Of a DNA stretch of 16,234 bases, positions 5,683 to 13,827 are shown in pieces. Position 1 is the stretch's first letter. Each line of letters begins with the position of its first letter. Under the pieces are notes generated by a model. It was not told the DNA's origin and searched no databases. It saw only the letters and a list, made by a program, of their open reading frames with translations. The translations under genes and the position numbers were made by a program. The stretch lies in assembly GCA_049509675.1 (NCBI GenBank), contig JBEKZQ010000083.1, positions 1 through 16,234 of the forward strand, in the 5' to 3' direction. This DNA comes from JBEKZQ01 sp049509675. GTDB lineage: Bacteria; Planctomycetota; Planctomycetia; Pirellulales; Thermoguttaceae.

Positions 5683-8664
5683 ATGAGCAACACATTGCGC
5701 CGACGGAAAGGTTCTCGCCACGATCGCAAGCAAACCTGCCGGAAAAAGTCCTTGCGACTGGAACCGCTGGAGCCGCGTCTGACGCTCAGTGCCGGGCCGC
5801 TCCTGCACTGGGCCGGGGCGATCGGCGTCGGCGCGCCGTCGCACGCGCGGAACGTGCAGTCGCAATGCCTCTCGGTGGCCGACAATGCCGACACCTACGT
5901 GGAGGGCGGCGCCTACAGCAATACCAATTTCGGCAACTCGTCCGTTCTGCTGGTCCGCGGCGACGCCAATCCGAGCAACGTCGCCCGCACGTACATGCGG
6001 TTCGATCTGAGCAACATCGGCGGCACGATCAGCTCGGCCGTGCTCGAATTCGTGCCGGTGGGCATGGGATCGAGTCTCTTGTCGACCGGGTTCCGCCTGC
6101 GCATGCTGCCCGACTCGAGCGACGGCTGGGTCGAGGGCAACGGCACAGCCGGCAGCGGGATGACGTGGAACAACGCGCCCAGTTCCGTCGGCAACGCGAT
6201 CGTCTTCAGCGGCTCGTACTTTGCGGCCAACGTGCCCAACATGATCGACGTAACGGCGATGGTGAAGCAGAGCTTCAATCAAAACCGGATTGTCACGCTG
6301 GAACTGGACGTGGTCAGTTGGTCCGGATCGCAGAGCTATGTGCAATTGGCTTCGCGCGAGAGCGGCATGCACCCCACCCTGATGGTCACGAGCACCGCTC
6401 CGGCCGTCCCGCCGCCCACCGTGGCCACGGCCGCCGCCGCCGCGCCCACCGCGGTGACCGGCACGACGGCCGGCCTCTCGGTGCTGGGCGCAGATGCGGC
6501 GGGCGAAGGCAGTCTGACGTACACCTGGTCGGCCACCACGCTACCCAACGGCGCGGCCACTCCTGCGTTCTCCGCCAACGGCAGCAACGCCGCCAAGGGC
6601 ACGACCGTCACCTTCGCGCAGGCAGGCACTTACGGCCTGACGGTGAAGATCGCTGACCCCTACGGACTTTTCACCACCAGCACAGTCAACGTGACGGTCA
6701 GCCAGACCCTCAGCCGGATCGTGGTCACGCCGGGCAACGTCAGCCTGTCTGCGGGCACGACGCAGCAGTTCGCCGCAGTGGGGCTGGACCAGTTCGGCAG
6801 GCCGCTCTCGGGCCTGCCTGGTGTCACGTGGCATTGCAACGCTGGAACGATCAGTCCGCAAGGTCTTTTTACGGCCCCGGCCGCGGCTGGCCCGGCCACC
6901 GTGAGCGCGGTTTGCGGCGCGCTCGGCGGCAATTCGGCCGTCACGGTCATCCCGCCCCCGCCGACCGTGGCCACAGCGGCGTCCGCCGGCTCCACGCCGG
7001 TAACCGGCACGACCGCCGGCCTCTCGGTGCTGGGCGCAGATGCGGCGGGCGAAGGCAGTCTGACGTACACCTGGTCGGCCACCACGTTGCCCGGCGGCGC
7101 GGCGGCTCCCCTCTTCGCGGCCAACGCCAGCAACGCCGCCAAGAACACGATCGTTACCTTCGCCGCGGCCGGCACCTACGGCCTGACGGTGAAGATCGCT
7201 GACTCCTACGGACTTTTCACCACCAGCACAGTCAACGTGACGGTCAGCCAGACTCTGACTCAGATCATGGTCACGCCGGGCAACGTCAGCCTGCCCGTGG
7301 GCGCAAGGCAGCAGTTCGCCGCAGTGGGGCTGGACCAGTTCGGCAGGCCGCTGGCCGCCGCGCCCGGCGCGACCTGGACCGCCACGGCGGGCGCGATTAC
7401 CCCGGGCGGCCTGTTCACCGCCCCGGCCGCGGCCGGTTCGGTCACGATCGCGGCCGCCGCCGGCAGCCTGCACGCCAGCGCTACGGCCAACATCACCCCC
7501 GGCAACTTCCTGGGCCTGAAGGATCCTGCCCTGGCCGCGCTGACCGAAAACCTGCTGTCGCACGACGGAGCGATCAACCGTGCGGACATGATCGCGATTC
7601 TGCAGAGCGTGGCCCGTGAAAACAGCACCGTCAGCAGCAATGATTTCAGCGATCTGAAAACGATCCTCAGCGATGCGGCCACGCTGAAGATCCCCGGCTA
7701 CGTGCAGGTGCTGGGCGGCGACGTTGTCAACGGCAATGCGGCCAATCTGCACTATCAGGGCCAGGCCCTGGGCAACCTGGCGGCCGGCAGCCCGGCCAGC
7801 AGGCTCTCCGAGTTGCTAAGCAAGTGGTTCCTCGGCAGCGACCATCCGCTGGCCGGCGGCTACACCTATCACATGACCGCAGGCACGCTGTTTGGCAACG
7901 GCCCGGCCTACACCGACGCGTATCAAGGCTACCTGGGCGACTGCTACTTCATCTCCTCGCTGGGCAGCATTGCCGAGAGTTCGCCCGCCGCCATCCAGAA
8001 CATGTTCATTGCCAACGGCGACAACACGTGGACCGTCCGCTTTTACTTCAACGGCACGGCCGATTACGTGACCGTGGACAACCAGTTTCCCACCGATTCC
8101 TCCGGCAACCTGGTTTACGCCGACTGCGGTTTCAACGATGCCAGCACGGCCAAGAAGCTGTGGATCCCGCTGGCGGAAAAGGCCTATGCTCAATGGAACG
8201 AGACCGGCCGGGAGGGCCGCAACGGCCAGAACGACTACGCCGCTATCGAAGGCGGATTGATGGACGCCGTCGACGCGCAGGTGTTGGGCCATAGCGCGTC
8301 GGACTACTACTATCAAAGCAACTCCGAGCAGCAGGTTTTGATTGCCGCCCTGGCCGCCCACAAGGCCGTGACCACCGGCACCGACAGCAACCCGGGCTAC
8401 GGCCTCTACGGCGATCATGCCTATGCCGTGGTGGGCTACAACAGCGCAAACGCAACCTTCACGCTGTACAACCCCTGGGGCTGCGACCAGCCCGATCCGC
8501 TCACCTGGAACGAGTTGGCCTCGAATACCTTCATGTTCACCGTGGCCGATCCGTCGGGCAGCGTGCCGGCGGGCGTCGCCACGTCGCCTTCGGCGCTGGC
8601 CGATCTGCTGCCGCTGCACAAGTTGTCTCTGGCCGCCATCGATCAGTTGATGCGGCAGCAGTAG
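5683..8664 (+). CDS. Large secreted calpain-like cysteine protease with DNRLRE and Ig-like repeats
   Basis: A 993-residue multidomain protein. It begins with a basic N-terminus and the planctomycete export motif LEPLEPRLTLSA (residues 26-37). A DNRLRE-type module follows (about 65-237: DTYVEGGAYSNTNFG, TYMRFDLSNI, GMTWNNAP). Two 182-residue beta-rich repeats come next (244-425 and 426-607), each with an AGEGSLTYTWSATTLP segment, an AGTYGLTVKIAD segment and a VTPGNVSL...QFAAVGLDQFG Ig-like segment. After a linker with LLSHDGAINRADMIAIL comes a calpain (peptidase C2) domain: the catalytic Cys in YLGDCYFISSLGS (C754), His in YGDHAYAVVGY (H912) and Asn in YNPWG (N930) are all present. It is likely active outside the cytoplasm. 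The start at 5683 has GGAG (5671-5674) eight bases upstream; the in-frame ATG at 5641 has none. Its substrate is unknown. Confidence 0.9.
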   Translation: MSNTLRRRKGSRHDRKQTCRKKSLRLEPLEPRLTLSAGPLLHWAGAIGVGAPSHARNVQSQCLSVADNADTYVEGGAYSNTNFGNSSVLLVRGDANPSNVARTYMRFDLSNIGGTISSAVLEFVPVGMGSSLLSTGFRLRMLPDSSDGWVEGNGTAGSGMTWNNAPSSVGNAIVFSGSYFAANVPNMIDVTAMVKQSFNQNRIVTLELDVVSWSGSQSYVQLASRESGMHPTLMVTSTAPAVPPPTVATAAAAAPTAVTGTTAGLSVLGADAAGEGSLTYTWSATTLPNGAATPAFSANGSNAAKGTTVTFAQAGTYGLTVKIADPYGLFTTSTVNVTVSQTLSRIVVTPGNVSLSAGTTQQFAAVGLDQFGRPLSGLPGVTWHCNAGTISPQGLFTAPAAAGPATVSAVCGALGGNSAVTVIPPPPTVATAASAGSTPVTGTTAGLSVLGADAAGEGSLTYTWSATTLPGGAAAPLFAANASNAAKNTIVTFAAAGTYGLTVKIADSYGLFTTSTVNVTVSQTLTQIMVTPGNVSLPVGARQQFAAVGLDQFGRPLAAAPGATWTATAGAITPGGLFTAPAAAGSVTIAAAAGSLHASATANITPGNFLGLKDPALAALTENLLSHDGAINRADMIAILQSVARENSTVSSNDFSDLKTILSDAATLKIPGYVQVLGGDVVNGNAANLHYQGQALGNLAAGSPASRLSELLSKWFLGSDHPLAGGYTYHMTAGTLFGNGPAYTDAYQGYLGDCYFISSLGSIAESSPAAIQNMFIANGDNTWTVRFYFNGTADYVTVDNQFPTDSSGNLVYADCGFNDASTAKKLWIPLAEKAYAQWNETGREGRNGQNDYAAIEGGLMDAVDAQVLGHSASDYYYQSNSEQQVLIAALAAHKAVTTGTDSNPGYGLYGDHAYAVVGYNSANATFTLYNPWGCDQPDPLTWNELASNTFMFTVADPSGSVPAGVATSPSALADLLPLHKLSLAAIDQLMRQQ
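6412..7503 (+). repeat. 546-bp tandem duplication inside the calpain gene
   Basis: Two direct repeats, about 6412-6957 and 6958-7503, align at a constant 546-base offset: for example 6475/7021, 6661/7207 and 6724/7270. That is exactly 182 codons with no indel at the points checked. Some stretches are nearly identical at DNA level, such as the segment after CTCTCGGTGCTGGGCGCAGA and the one starting TACGGACTTTTCACCACC. Other stretches differ mostly in the repeat ends. This suggests duplication followed by local divergence or gene conversion. Confidence 0.85.
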
Positions 8665-8756
8665 GCGGCAAGAGCCGTTTCATCGCTGGACTCTCGACTC
8701 TTCACGGCAGACACGCTATCATCATGCGGTTGGGATCATTTCATACCGCGCGATAT

Positions 8757-9179
8757 ATGTCACGGAAGCGCCATAGGGGACAGTACTGCTGGTCGTGCGA
8801 CAGGCTGCGGGCGAACGAGAAGTTCTCCGGCCGGGGGCATGCCCGGCACTTGTGCAAGGACTGCGCCCGACTCGGAAAAGAAGAGTTGGCCTATCGCCAG
8901 GCGATCCGCAACCTGGAGCAGTTGTTAACCGGGGAGGGCCGCATCCGGCGCAAGAAGCGAGCGGAATTCGGCAAGTACCTGGGGCACGAAAACGAGCGGG
9001 TGCGTGCCTACGCGCATCAACTCGAAGCCGCCGATGCCCTGGATCGCGCGGAAGAACGCCTTTACGCGGAGGTGGACGAGTTGCTACTGGAACTGGCAGC
9101 CGAGGAGGACCTCTTTCCGCTGAATGTGGACTCTTTGCCCGATTGCAGCGACGACGATGACACGCAAATCCCGTTCTGA
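8757..9179 (+). CDS. Small protein with N-terminal CxxC...CxxC zinc ribbon
   Basis: A 140-residue cytoplasmic protein. Residues 10-37 form a zinc-ribbon: C11-W-S-C14, then FSGRGHARHLC33-K-D-C36. A long charged helical region follows (about 40-118, rich in Glu, Arg, Leu and Ala, probably coiled), and an acidic C-terminus with SDDDD. The segment GRGHARHLCKDC is of a type seen in uncharacterised bacterial proteins; I know no function. The in-frame ATG at 8724 would add 11 residues that look noncoding; neither start has a clear Shine-Dalgarno site, and 8757 is chosen because it places the Arg/Lys-rich MSRKRHRGQYC directly before the ribbon. Nucleic acid or protein binding is plausible but unproven. 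Confidence 0.75.
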   Translation: MSRKRHRGQYCWSCDRLRANEKFSGRGHARHLCKDCARLGKEELAYRQAIRNLEQLLTGEGRIRRKKRAEFGKYLGHENERVRAYAHQLEAADALDRAEERLYAEVDELLLELAAEEDLFPLNVDSLPDCSDDDDTQIPF

Positions 9180-9400
9180 TCGGGTCTCCGGAGTTCGCCA
9201 GAATTCATTCGCATCTTACCCATCTTCTCTCGACGCGCCCGATTTTCTCTGCTACGATCCCCGACCACTATTGGGGCGGCGTCGCTAAAGCCGATATGTA
9301 ATCGCGGTCCAAGGCGACTGCGCGGCCCGAATAGCCTCGTCACCCGCGAAAAAAACTCGGAAGCATAGCAGGGCACGGATCGCCCGCAAGGAGGCGTTGT

Positions 9401-9958
9401 ATGAGTTACCTCGTTCGCTTTTCGCTCGGTTGTGTGGCAATAGCGGCCCTTTGCCTTTCCGGCTGTGCCACGAACACGGGCACGGGAGCCCTGGTCGGCG
9501 GAGCGACGGGCGCGGGGGTGGGAGCGTTGGTCGGCGGCGCATCAGGACACGCCGGCGCCGGCGCGCTAGTCGGGGCGGGCGTGGGCGCCCTGGCCGGCGG
9601 CGCCATCGGCAACTCGGCCGATGAACAAGAGAGACGTAATCGCGCCCTGATCGAGGCCCGGCTCGGACGCCCGGTGGTTGTCGGCCAGGTCAGCAAGGAA
9701 GAAGTGGTCAGCATGACCCAGTACCGGGTCGATGAAGCGCTCATTATCAATCACGTCCGGGCGCACGGCATGGCCACTCCGCTGACCTCCGGCGACCTCA
9801 TTATGTTGCAACAAAACGGGGTAAGCCCGCGGGTGATCGCCGCCATGCAGGAAACGCCCCCGCCGCCCGCCGTCATCGTCGAGCAGGCGCCGCCGCCGGT
9901 GGTCGTGGGCGGCTATTACGGGTATGGCCGGCCGTACTATCGGCGCGGTTACTGGTAG
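9401..9958 (+). CDS. Glycine-zipper lipoprotein
   Basis: A 185-residue exported lipoprotein. The signal peptide ends in a lipobox LSGC with Cys22 as the lipidation site. Residues about 27-71 are a glycine zipper: GALVGGATGAGVGALVGG, then GAGALVGAGVGALAGG and GAIG, a membrane-inserting or oligomerising motif found in outer-membrane lipoproteins. Residues 72-150 include a charged helical region (DEQERRNRALIEARLG) and a segment about 98-150 (VSMTQYRVDEALIINHVRAHG, GVSPRVIAAMQ) typical of planctomycete glycine-zipper proteins. The tail is proline-rich, then GGYYGYGRPYYRRGYW. The start is supported by AAGGAGG (9388-9394) six bases upstream. Role is probably in cell-envelope structure; the partner is unknown. 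Confidence 0.88.
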   Translation: MSYLVRFSLGCVAIAALCLSGCATNTGTGALVGGATGAGVGALVGGASGHAGAGALVGAGVGALAGGAIGNSADEQERRNRALIEARLGRPVVVGQVSKEEVVSMTQYRVDEALIINHVRAHGMATPLTSGDLIMLQQNGVSPRVIAAMQETPPPPAVIVEQAPPPVVVGGYYGYGRPYYRRGYW

Positions 9959-9965
9959 CGGTGCT

Positions 9966-10020
9966 CGTACTCATCACGCTCCACGTGATGAATTCCATCT
10001 CGCGGAGCGAGATGAGTACG
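9966..10020. repeat. REPIN-like double hairpin (element E)
   Basis: A 55-bp inverted pair. The outer arms CGTACTCATC (9966-9975) and GATGAGTACG (10011-10020) are perfectly complementary. Within each half is its own 7-bp stem with a 5-nt loop: CATCACG-ctcca-CGTGATG (9972-9990) and CATCTCG-cggag-CGAGATG (9996-10014). The halves differ at an A/T position and its partner, in a compensating way. It sits between convergent genes, the lipoprotein ending at 9958 and the permease ending at 10034, and could terminate both. Confidence 0.8.
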
Positions 10021-10033
10021 ATCGTTGCGACAC

Positions 10034-11407
10034 TTATTGATTCACCGATCCTTGTCGGGCCTGCTCGCCGTTCACGAAGCTCAGCGCCAGGCCGACGGCC
10101 AACAAGCCGATCGACCACAGGGCTTCATAGCTCTTATTGTCGATCGCCCAGGACATGCTGGCGTAGACCATGAACAGGCTGGAGAGGCAGAAGATCGCGG
10201 GCGTCAACGGGTAGAGCGGCACGCGATAGGGCCGGGGCGCGTGCGGCTCTCGATAGCGCAGCACAAACAGCGACGCGCCCACCAGCAGGAACATGATCCA
10301 GAACACGGGCGTGGTGAAGTAGGTGAGCGTTTCAAAGCCGTCCTTGCTCCAGCCGAAGCCTACGACCAGCGCCAGCACGATGGCCGCCTGAACGAGCATC
10401 GAGCGGACGGGCGTATCGCGGCGGGCATTCCAGGCGGCCAGCCAGGCGAAGCGGCGATGATCGCTGCCCATGGCGAAGTAGATGCGGGCGCCGGTGAAGA
10501 TCATGCCGTTGATCGCCCCCAGGGCCGAGATGCAGATCAGCACGCTGATGGCCTTGGCACCCCACGGTCCTAATGCCGTCCGGAGCACGTCGGCGGCCAC
10601 GGCCTGCGACCGGCCCACGCCGGCAAAACCCAGCGCGTGGACGAAGGCCAGATTCACCAACACGTAGATCACGGTGACCGCCGTGGTTCCCAGCACCAGG
10701 GCCCGCAATATGTTCTTGGCCGGATCGCGGACCTCCGCGCCCACGTAGGCCATCTCGTTCCAGCCGCCGTACGTGAAGAGCACGAAGATCATGGCTGTTC
10801 GGTAGTCGGGCTGGCGCATGGTCGCGGCCGGCGCTGCGGCCGGCGACGCGGCGCACAGTCCCACCACCACGATGGCGGCCAGGCCCAGGATCTTGATGAC
10901 TGTCAACAGGTTCTGCGTCCATTTTCCCTCGCGCAGGCCGAGCAGGTTGATGGCCGTCAACAGCAGCACCGCCAGCACGGCGTAGGCCATCAGCGCCGGC
11001 GGACCATTGCCCACGGGCCGCAACTGGTTGGCGTAGGAGGCGAAGACATAGGCCAAGAGGCCGATGGAACCGGGCCGGACGATCCACAACTGCGACCAGG
11101 CGAAGAGGAAGCCCATTTTCCGACCCAGCGCCCGCGTCAGATAGACATAGTCGCCGCCTTCGCGCGGATAGGCGTTGGCCAGTTCCGCGTAGCACAAGGC
11201 CCCGACCAACGAGAGCAGCCCGCCCAGAATCCACACGCCGATCAGCCAGGCGGTATTCGGCACGGACCCGGCAATCAACGGGCTGCTGCGATAGATGCCC
11301 GACCCAATGATGATCCCCACGATGATCGACGTGGAGTCCAGCAGGGTAAGCTGGCGGCGGGGAGCGGCCGCGCTTGAGGCGGAATCTTCGACAGTGGTCC
11401 TGGCCAT
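10034..11407 (-). CDS. APC-superfamily amino acid permease
   Basis: A 457-residue integral membrane transporter with about 12 hydrophobic segments. TM1 carries the signature unwound-helix motif GIIIGSGIY (31-39). Other family features are YPREGGDYVYLTRALGRKMGFLFAWSQLW (80-108), YGGWNEMAYVGAEVRDPAKNI in the middle, and GAINGMIFTGARIYFAMG late in the protein. These match the amino acid-polyamine-organocation superfamily (LAT/SteT-like). It should import or exchange an amino acid; the substrate is unknown. The start at 11407 is favoured; an ATG at 11422 would add MLSGT, and neither has a clear Shine-Dalgarno site. A palindromic element with a 14-bp flanking direct repeat sits 31 bases upstream of this start and may have altered its promoter. 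Confidence 0.9.
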   Translation of the reverse strand: MARTTVEDSASSAAAPRRQLTLLDSTSIIVGIIIGSGIYRSSPLIAGSVPNTAWLIGVWILGGLLSLVGALCYAELANAYPREGGDYVYLTRALGRKMGFLFAWSQLWIVRPGSIGLLAYVFASYANQLRPVGNGPPALMAYAVLAVLLLTAINLLGLREGKWTQNLLTVIKILGLAAIVVVGLCAASPAAAPAATMRQPDYRTAMIFVLFTYGGWNEMAYVGAEVRDPAKNILRALVLGTTAVTVIYVLVNLAFVHALGFAGVGRSQAVAADVLRTALGPWGAKAISVLICISALGAINGMIFTGARIYFAMGSDHRRFAWLAAWNARRDTPVRSMLVQAAIVLALVVGFGWSKDGFETLTYFTTPVFWIMFLLVGASLFVLRYREPHAPRPYRVPLYPLTPAIFCLSSLFMVYASMSWAIDNKSYEALWSIGLLAVGLALSFVNGEQARQGSVNQ

Positions 11408-11437
11408 CGTGCCTGATAGCATACACAGTATTACCAA

Positions 11438-11562
11438 GGAATACAAATTGGTGCGAGGCCAAGGGGTCAGGTCCATGTTTTCGGTCAGGCGTCCAGCCAA
11501 ATGGCAACGCCTACATGCCGAAAAATGGACCAGACCCCGACTTTGCACGGAATACAAATTGG
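11438..11562. mobile_element. Palindromic element B with flanking 14-bp direct repeats
   Basis: This copy of the GGGGTCTGGTC family lies in the opposite orientation to element A. The inner arms are 11463-11484 (GGGGTCAGGTCCATGTTTTCGG region) and 11518-11538, with a loop of exactly 33 nt (11485-11517) as in element A. Outer imperfect arms continue to about 11452 and 11548. The whole is bracketed by identical direct repeats GGAATACAAATTGG at 11438-11451 and 11549-11562, like a target-site duplication though unusually long. No transposase is encoded; a REP-associated transposase or another trans-acting enzyme elsewhere would be needed for mobility, which is inference. Confidence 0.7.
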
Positions 11563-11573
11563 GGGGACTCGAT

Positions 11574-11608
11574 ATTTGAGATCTGAAATCTGAAATCTGA
11601 AATTTGAG
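11574..11608. repeat. Heptanucleotide tandem repeat
   Basis: Five 7-mers in a row: ATTTGAG, then ATCTGAA three times, then ATTTGAG. It lies between element B and infA, 12 bases past the direct repeat of B. It is a low-complexity tract typical of planctomycete spacers, with no evident regulatory role. Confidence 0.7.
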
Positions 11609-11638
11609 ACGCGAAATGCGAGCCGAACTTACTGGGCC

Positions 11639-11667
11639 TTGGATAAAGGGGGGAAAAGTGTTACGAT
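11639..11667 (+). promoter_or_regulatory. Weak candidate promoter of infA
   Basis: TTGGAT (11639-11644) and TACGAT (11662-11667) are spaced by 17 bases and lie about 54-82 bases before infA. They match only three and four of six consensus positions. The start of infA is otherwise supported by GGAG at 11711-11714, six bases before the ATG. Confidence 0.25.
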
Positions 11668-11720
11668 AGCGGGGTGCTTGACCGTGACGGCCGCAAGAAA
11701 CGTTCCTGCCGGAGTGCTGT

Positions 11721-11942
11721 ATGACGAAGAAAGAAGAAGCCATTGAAGTGGAGGGCGTCGTGACCGAGGCCCTGGCCAACACGCGATTCCGCGTGCAACT
11801 TGATAGCGGCCACAAGGTCATTGCCCACGTCGCCGGGCGGATGCGGAAACACTTCATTCGCATTGTGCCGGGCGACAAAGTGCGCGTCGAGTTGTCTCCC
11901 TACGATCTGACCAAAGGCCGCATCGTTTACCGCGAACGATAG
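11721..11942 (+). CDS. infA: Translation initiation factor IF-1
   Basis: A 73-residue OB-fold protein, the usual length for IF-1. It shows KEEAIEVEGVVTEALANTRFRVQ, then SGHKVIAHVAGRMRKHFIRI, then GDKVRVELSPYDLTKGRIVYR, which is nearly the family consensus along its length. IF-1 binds the 30S A site and, with IF-2 and IF-3, helps select the initiator tRNA and start codon. GGAG lies six bases before the ATG. It is not in a ribosomal-protein cluster here: the permease is divergent and the exported paralogs follow after about 175 bases, with no terminator evident between. Identification is very secure; whether it is the only infA in the genome cannot be seen. Confidence 0.97.
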   Translation: MTKKEEAIEVEGVVTEALANTRFRVQLDSGHKVIAHVAGRMRKHFIRIVPGDKVRVELSPYDLTKGRIVYRER

Positions 11943-12117
11943 AAACGCCGCCCAGGCGCGCCCTCCCCGGGTCACGGCCTCAACATGCCCAAAATTCTTT
12001 GCCAGTTTTTCCAAGATTCCCGCGCCGGCGGCGAATAACCGGCTGTCGGCCGGGCTGGCATTGTGCCTTCCTTTTCTGTCAGTTTTCGTGCCCACTAATC
12101 CCAAGGAGAATCGGACG

Positions 12118-13806
12118 ATGAGAAAGATCTTGTTGGTGCTGTTGATCGGAGCCCTCTTTTTAGGGGGATCGCTGCTGCAAGGAGTGCCGGCGGCGGCGGC
12201 GGCCGACACCAAGCCTGTGGCCGTGCTGTCGCTGCCAAGCTATGCCAATTTGATGGACGACGTGGCCTTCGTCGGCAAACTGGCCGACCGCCCCGCGTTG
12301 AACGCGGCCCTGGAAGGGATCCTGGCCATGGTCACGCAGGGCAAGGGACTGGAAGGGCTCGACAAGACTCGTCCCTGCGGGGTGATTGTTCAGACCGATG
12401 GTCAGGAAATCGGCGGCTACGGCTTCCTCCCGGTCAGCGATTTGAAGAAACTGCTGAGCGCCTTGCAGCAGGCCGTTGGCGAGACGAAGACTGCCGAGGG
12501 CCTGACCGTGATTCAGCCCAAGAACAGCCCCAAGCCGCTGTATCTGAAAGAGCAGAACGGCTGGGCCTATTTCAGCGACAAGCCGGCGCAATTGGCGCAG
12601 ACGCTGGCCGATCCTTCCACCGTCCTGGAAGGCCTGCAGAAGAGATACGACGTGGCCGTCCGCCTCTATCCGGCCAACCTGCCCGCGCATCTCCGCGACA
12701 CGGCCTTGGGCCAGTTCCGCCAAAAGGCCGATCGGGACATGGAGCAGCAGAAGCCCGGCGAATCGCAGCAGGACTTCGAGACCCGTAAGAAGGTCTCAAA
12801 ACTCGTCGTGGATGGCCTGGTCACGGCACTGAAGGACCTGGACCGGGTGACGCTGGGCTGGTCGCTGGACCGCAGCGCGACCAAGACTTCCCTGGATCTG
12901 AACGTGACGGCCCAGGCCGGGTCGCCCACCGCGGCGCAGTTCGCCGCACTGGCCAACACCCGCACCGCCGTCGCCGGTTTCCGCTTGCCGGGCGCCGCGT
13001 TGGTGGGCAATTGGGCGGGCACGATTCCCGCCGCGAAGATCGAGATCCTCGACACGCTGATCGATGCGATCCATGCCAAGGGCCTGGCCAACATCGAGCG
13101 GGACCAGAAGCCGGCCGAAGAGACGCGGCTCGCCAAGGAGGCGGTGGACGCCTTGGCCGCCGCATTGCAGAAGACGGTCCGCAGCGCCCACTGCGACGGC
13201 GCGCTGGCCGTGATGCTGGCCCCCGACACGGCGACCGCCCTGGTGGGTGGTTACGTGGCCGACAGCGCGGTGATCGACAAGGCCGCCAAGGCGCTGGCCG
13301 AATTGGCCAAGACCAGCAACCCGATGCTCGGCGAGTGGATCACCCTGGACGCCGAACAATTCCAGGGCGTTCATTTCCATACCGTTTCCATCCCCATCGG
13401 GTTCGATGCCAACGACCGCGAGAGGACGGTCAAGCTCATTGGCGAGAAGATCGACGTGGTCATCGGGATCGGCAAGAATGCCTTCTATCTGGCGGCCGGC
13501 CGCACCCCCTTGAAGACGCTCAAGGAGGCGATCTCGGCCTCGGCCTCCGTCTCCCGCGCGACGATTCCGCCCGCCCAAATCTCGCTGGCCGTGGAACCCT
13601 TCGCCCGCTTCCTGGCCGTGGTTGCTAAACCGGACGACCGGCCCAAGTTCGAGCGAATGGCCAATGCACTGAAGAATGCCGACGGCAGCGACCACGTGCG
13701 ACTCGTGGTATCGTCCATCCCGAATGGCGCCAACTACCATCTGGAGGTTGAGCCCGGGCTGCTCCGCATGGTCGGACAACTCATTGCCAACCCGCAAGGG
13801 CAGTAG
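12118..13806 (+). CDS. Exported protein of unknown function, tandem paralog 1
   Basis: A 562-residue exported protein with a Sec-type signal peptide (MRKILLVLLIGALFLGGSLLQ, cleaved near Ala29). The mature part is mixed alpha/beta with no transmembrane segment and no recognised catalytic motif. It matches the gene at 14071-15810 over its whole length: LEGILAMVTQGKG with the following TRPCGV, the WAYFSDKPAQLAQTLADP region, AQFAALANTRTAVAGFRLPGAALVGNW, LDAEQFQGVHFHTVSIPI, GIGKNAFYLAAGRTPLKTLKEAI and SSIPNGANYHLEVEPGLL. ATG at 12118 is chosen because AAGGAG (12103-12108) lies nine bases upstream; the TTG at 12061 is too early. I do not recognise the family; it seems planctomycete-typical. It may be periplasmic or surface-associated. 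A terminator-like hairpin follows the stop. Confidence 0.88.
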   Translation: MRKILLVLLIGALFLGGSLLQGVPAAAAADTKPVAVLSLPSYANLMDDVAFVGKLADRPALNAALEGILAMVTQGKGLEGLDKTRPCGVIVQTDGQEIGGYGFLPVSDLKKLLSALQQAVGETKTAEGLTVIQPKNSPKPLYLKEQNGWAYFSDKPAQLAQTLADPSTVLEGLQKRYDVAVRLYPANLPAHLRDTALGQFRQKADRDMEQQKPGESQQDFETRKKVSKLVVDGLVTALKDLDRVTLGWSLDRSATKTSLDLNVTAQAGSPTAAQFAALANTRTAVAGFRLPGAALVGNWAGTIPAAKIEILDTLIDAIHAKGLANIERDQKPAEETRLAKEAVDALAAALQKTVRSAHCDGALAVMLAPDTATALVGGYVADSAVIDKAAKALAELAKTSNPMLGEWITLDAEQFQGVHFHTVSIPIGFDANDRERTVKLIGEKIDVVIGIGKNAFYLAAGRTPLKTLKEAISASASVSRATIPPAQISLAVEPFARFLAVVAKPDDRPKFERMANALKNADGSDHVRLVVSSIPNGANYHLEVEPGLLRMVGQLIANPQGQ

Positions 13807-13827
13807 GCGTATCTGTTGCCAAGTTGG

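Noticed and set aside
5460..6656. A 398-codon plus-strand frame overlapping the start of the calpain gene
   Set aside because: It is Arg/Gly/His-rich out-of-frame sequence; the calpain frame has recognisable domains throughout.
10637..11377. A 246-codon plus-strand frame opposite the permease
   Set aside because: The permease on the other strand has clear APC motifs and membrane segments; the plus frame has a shadow composition rich in His, Gln and Arg.
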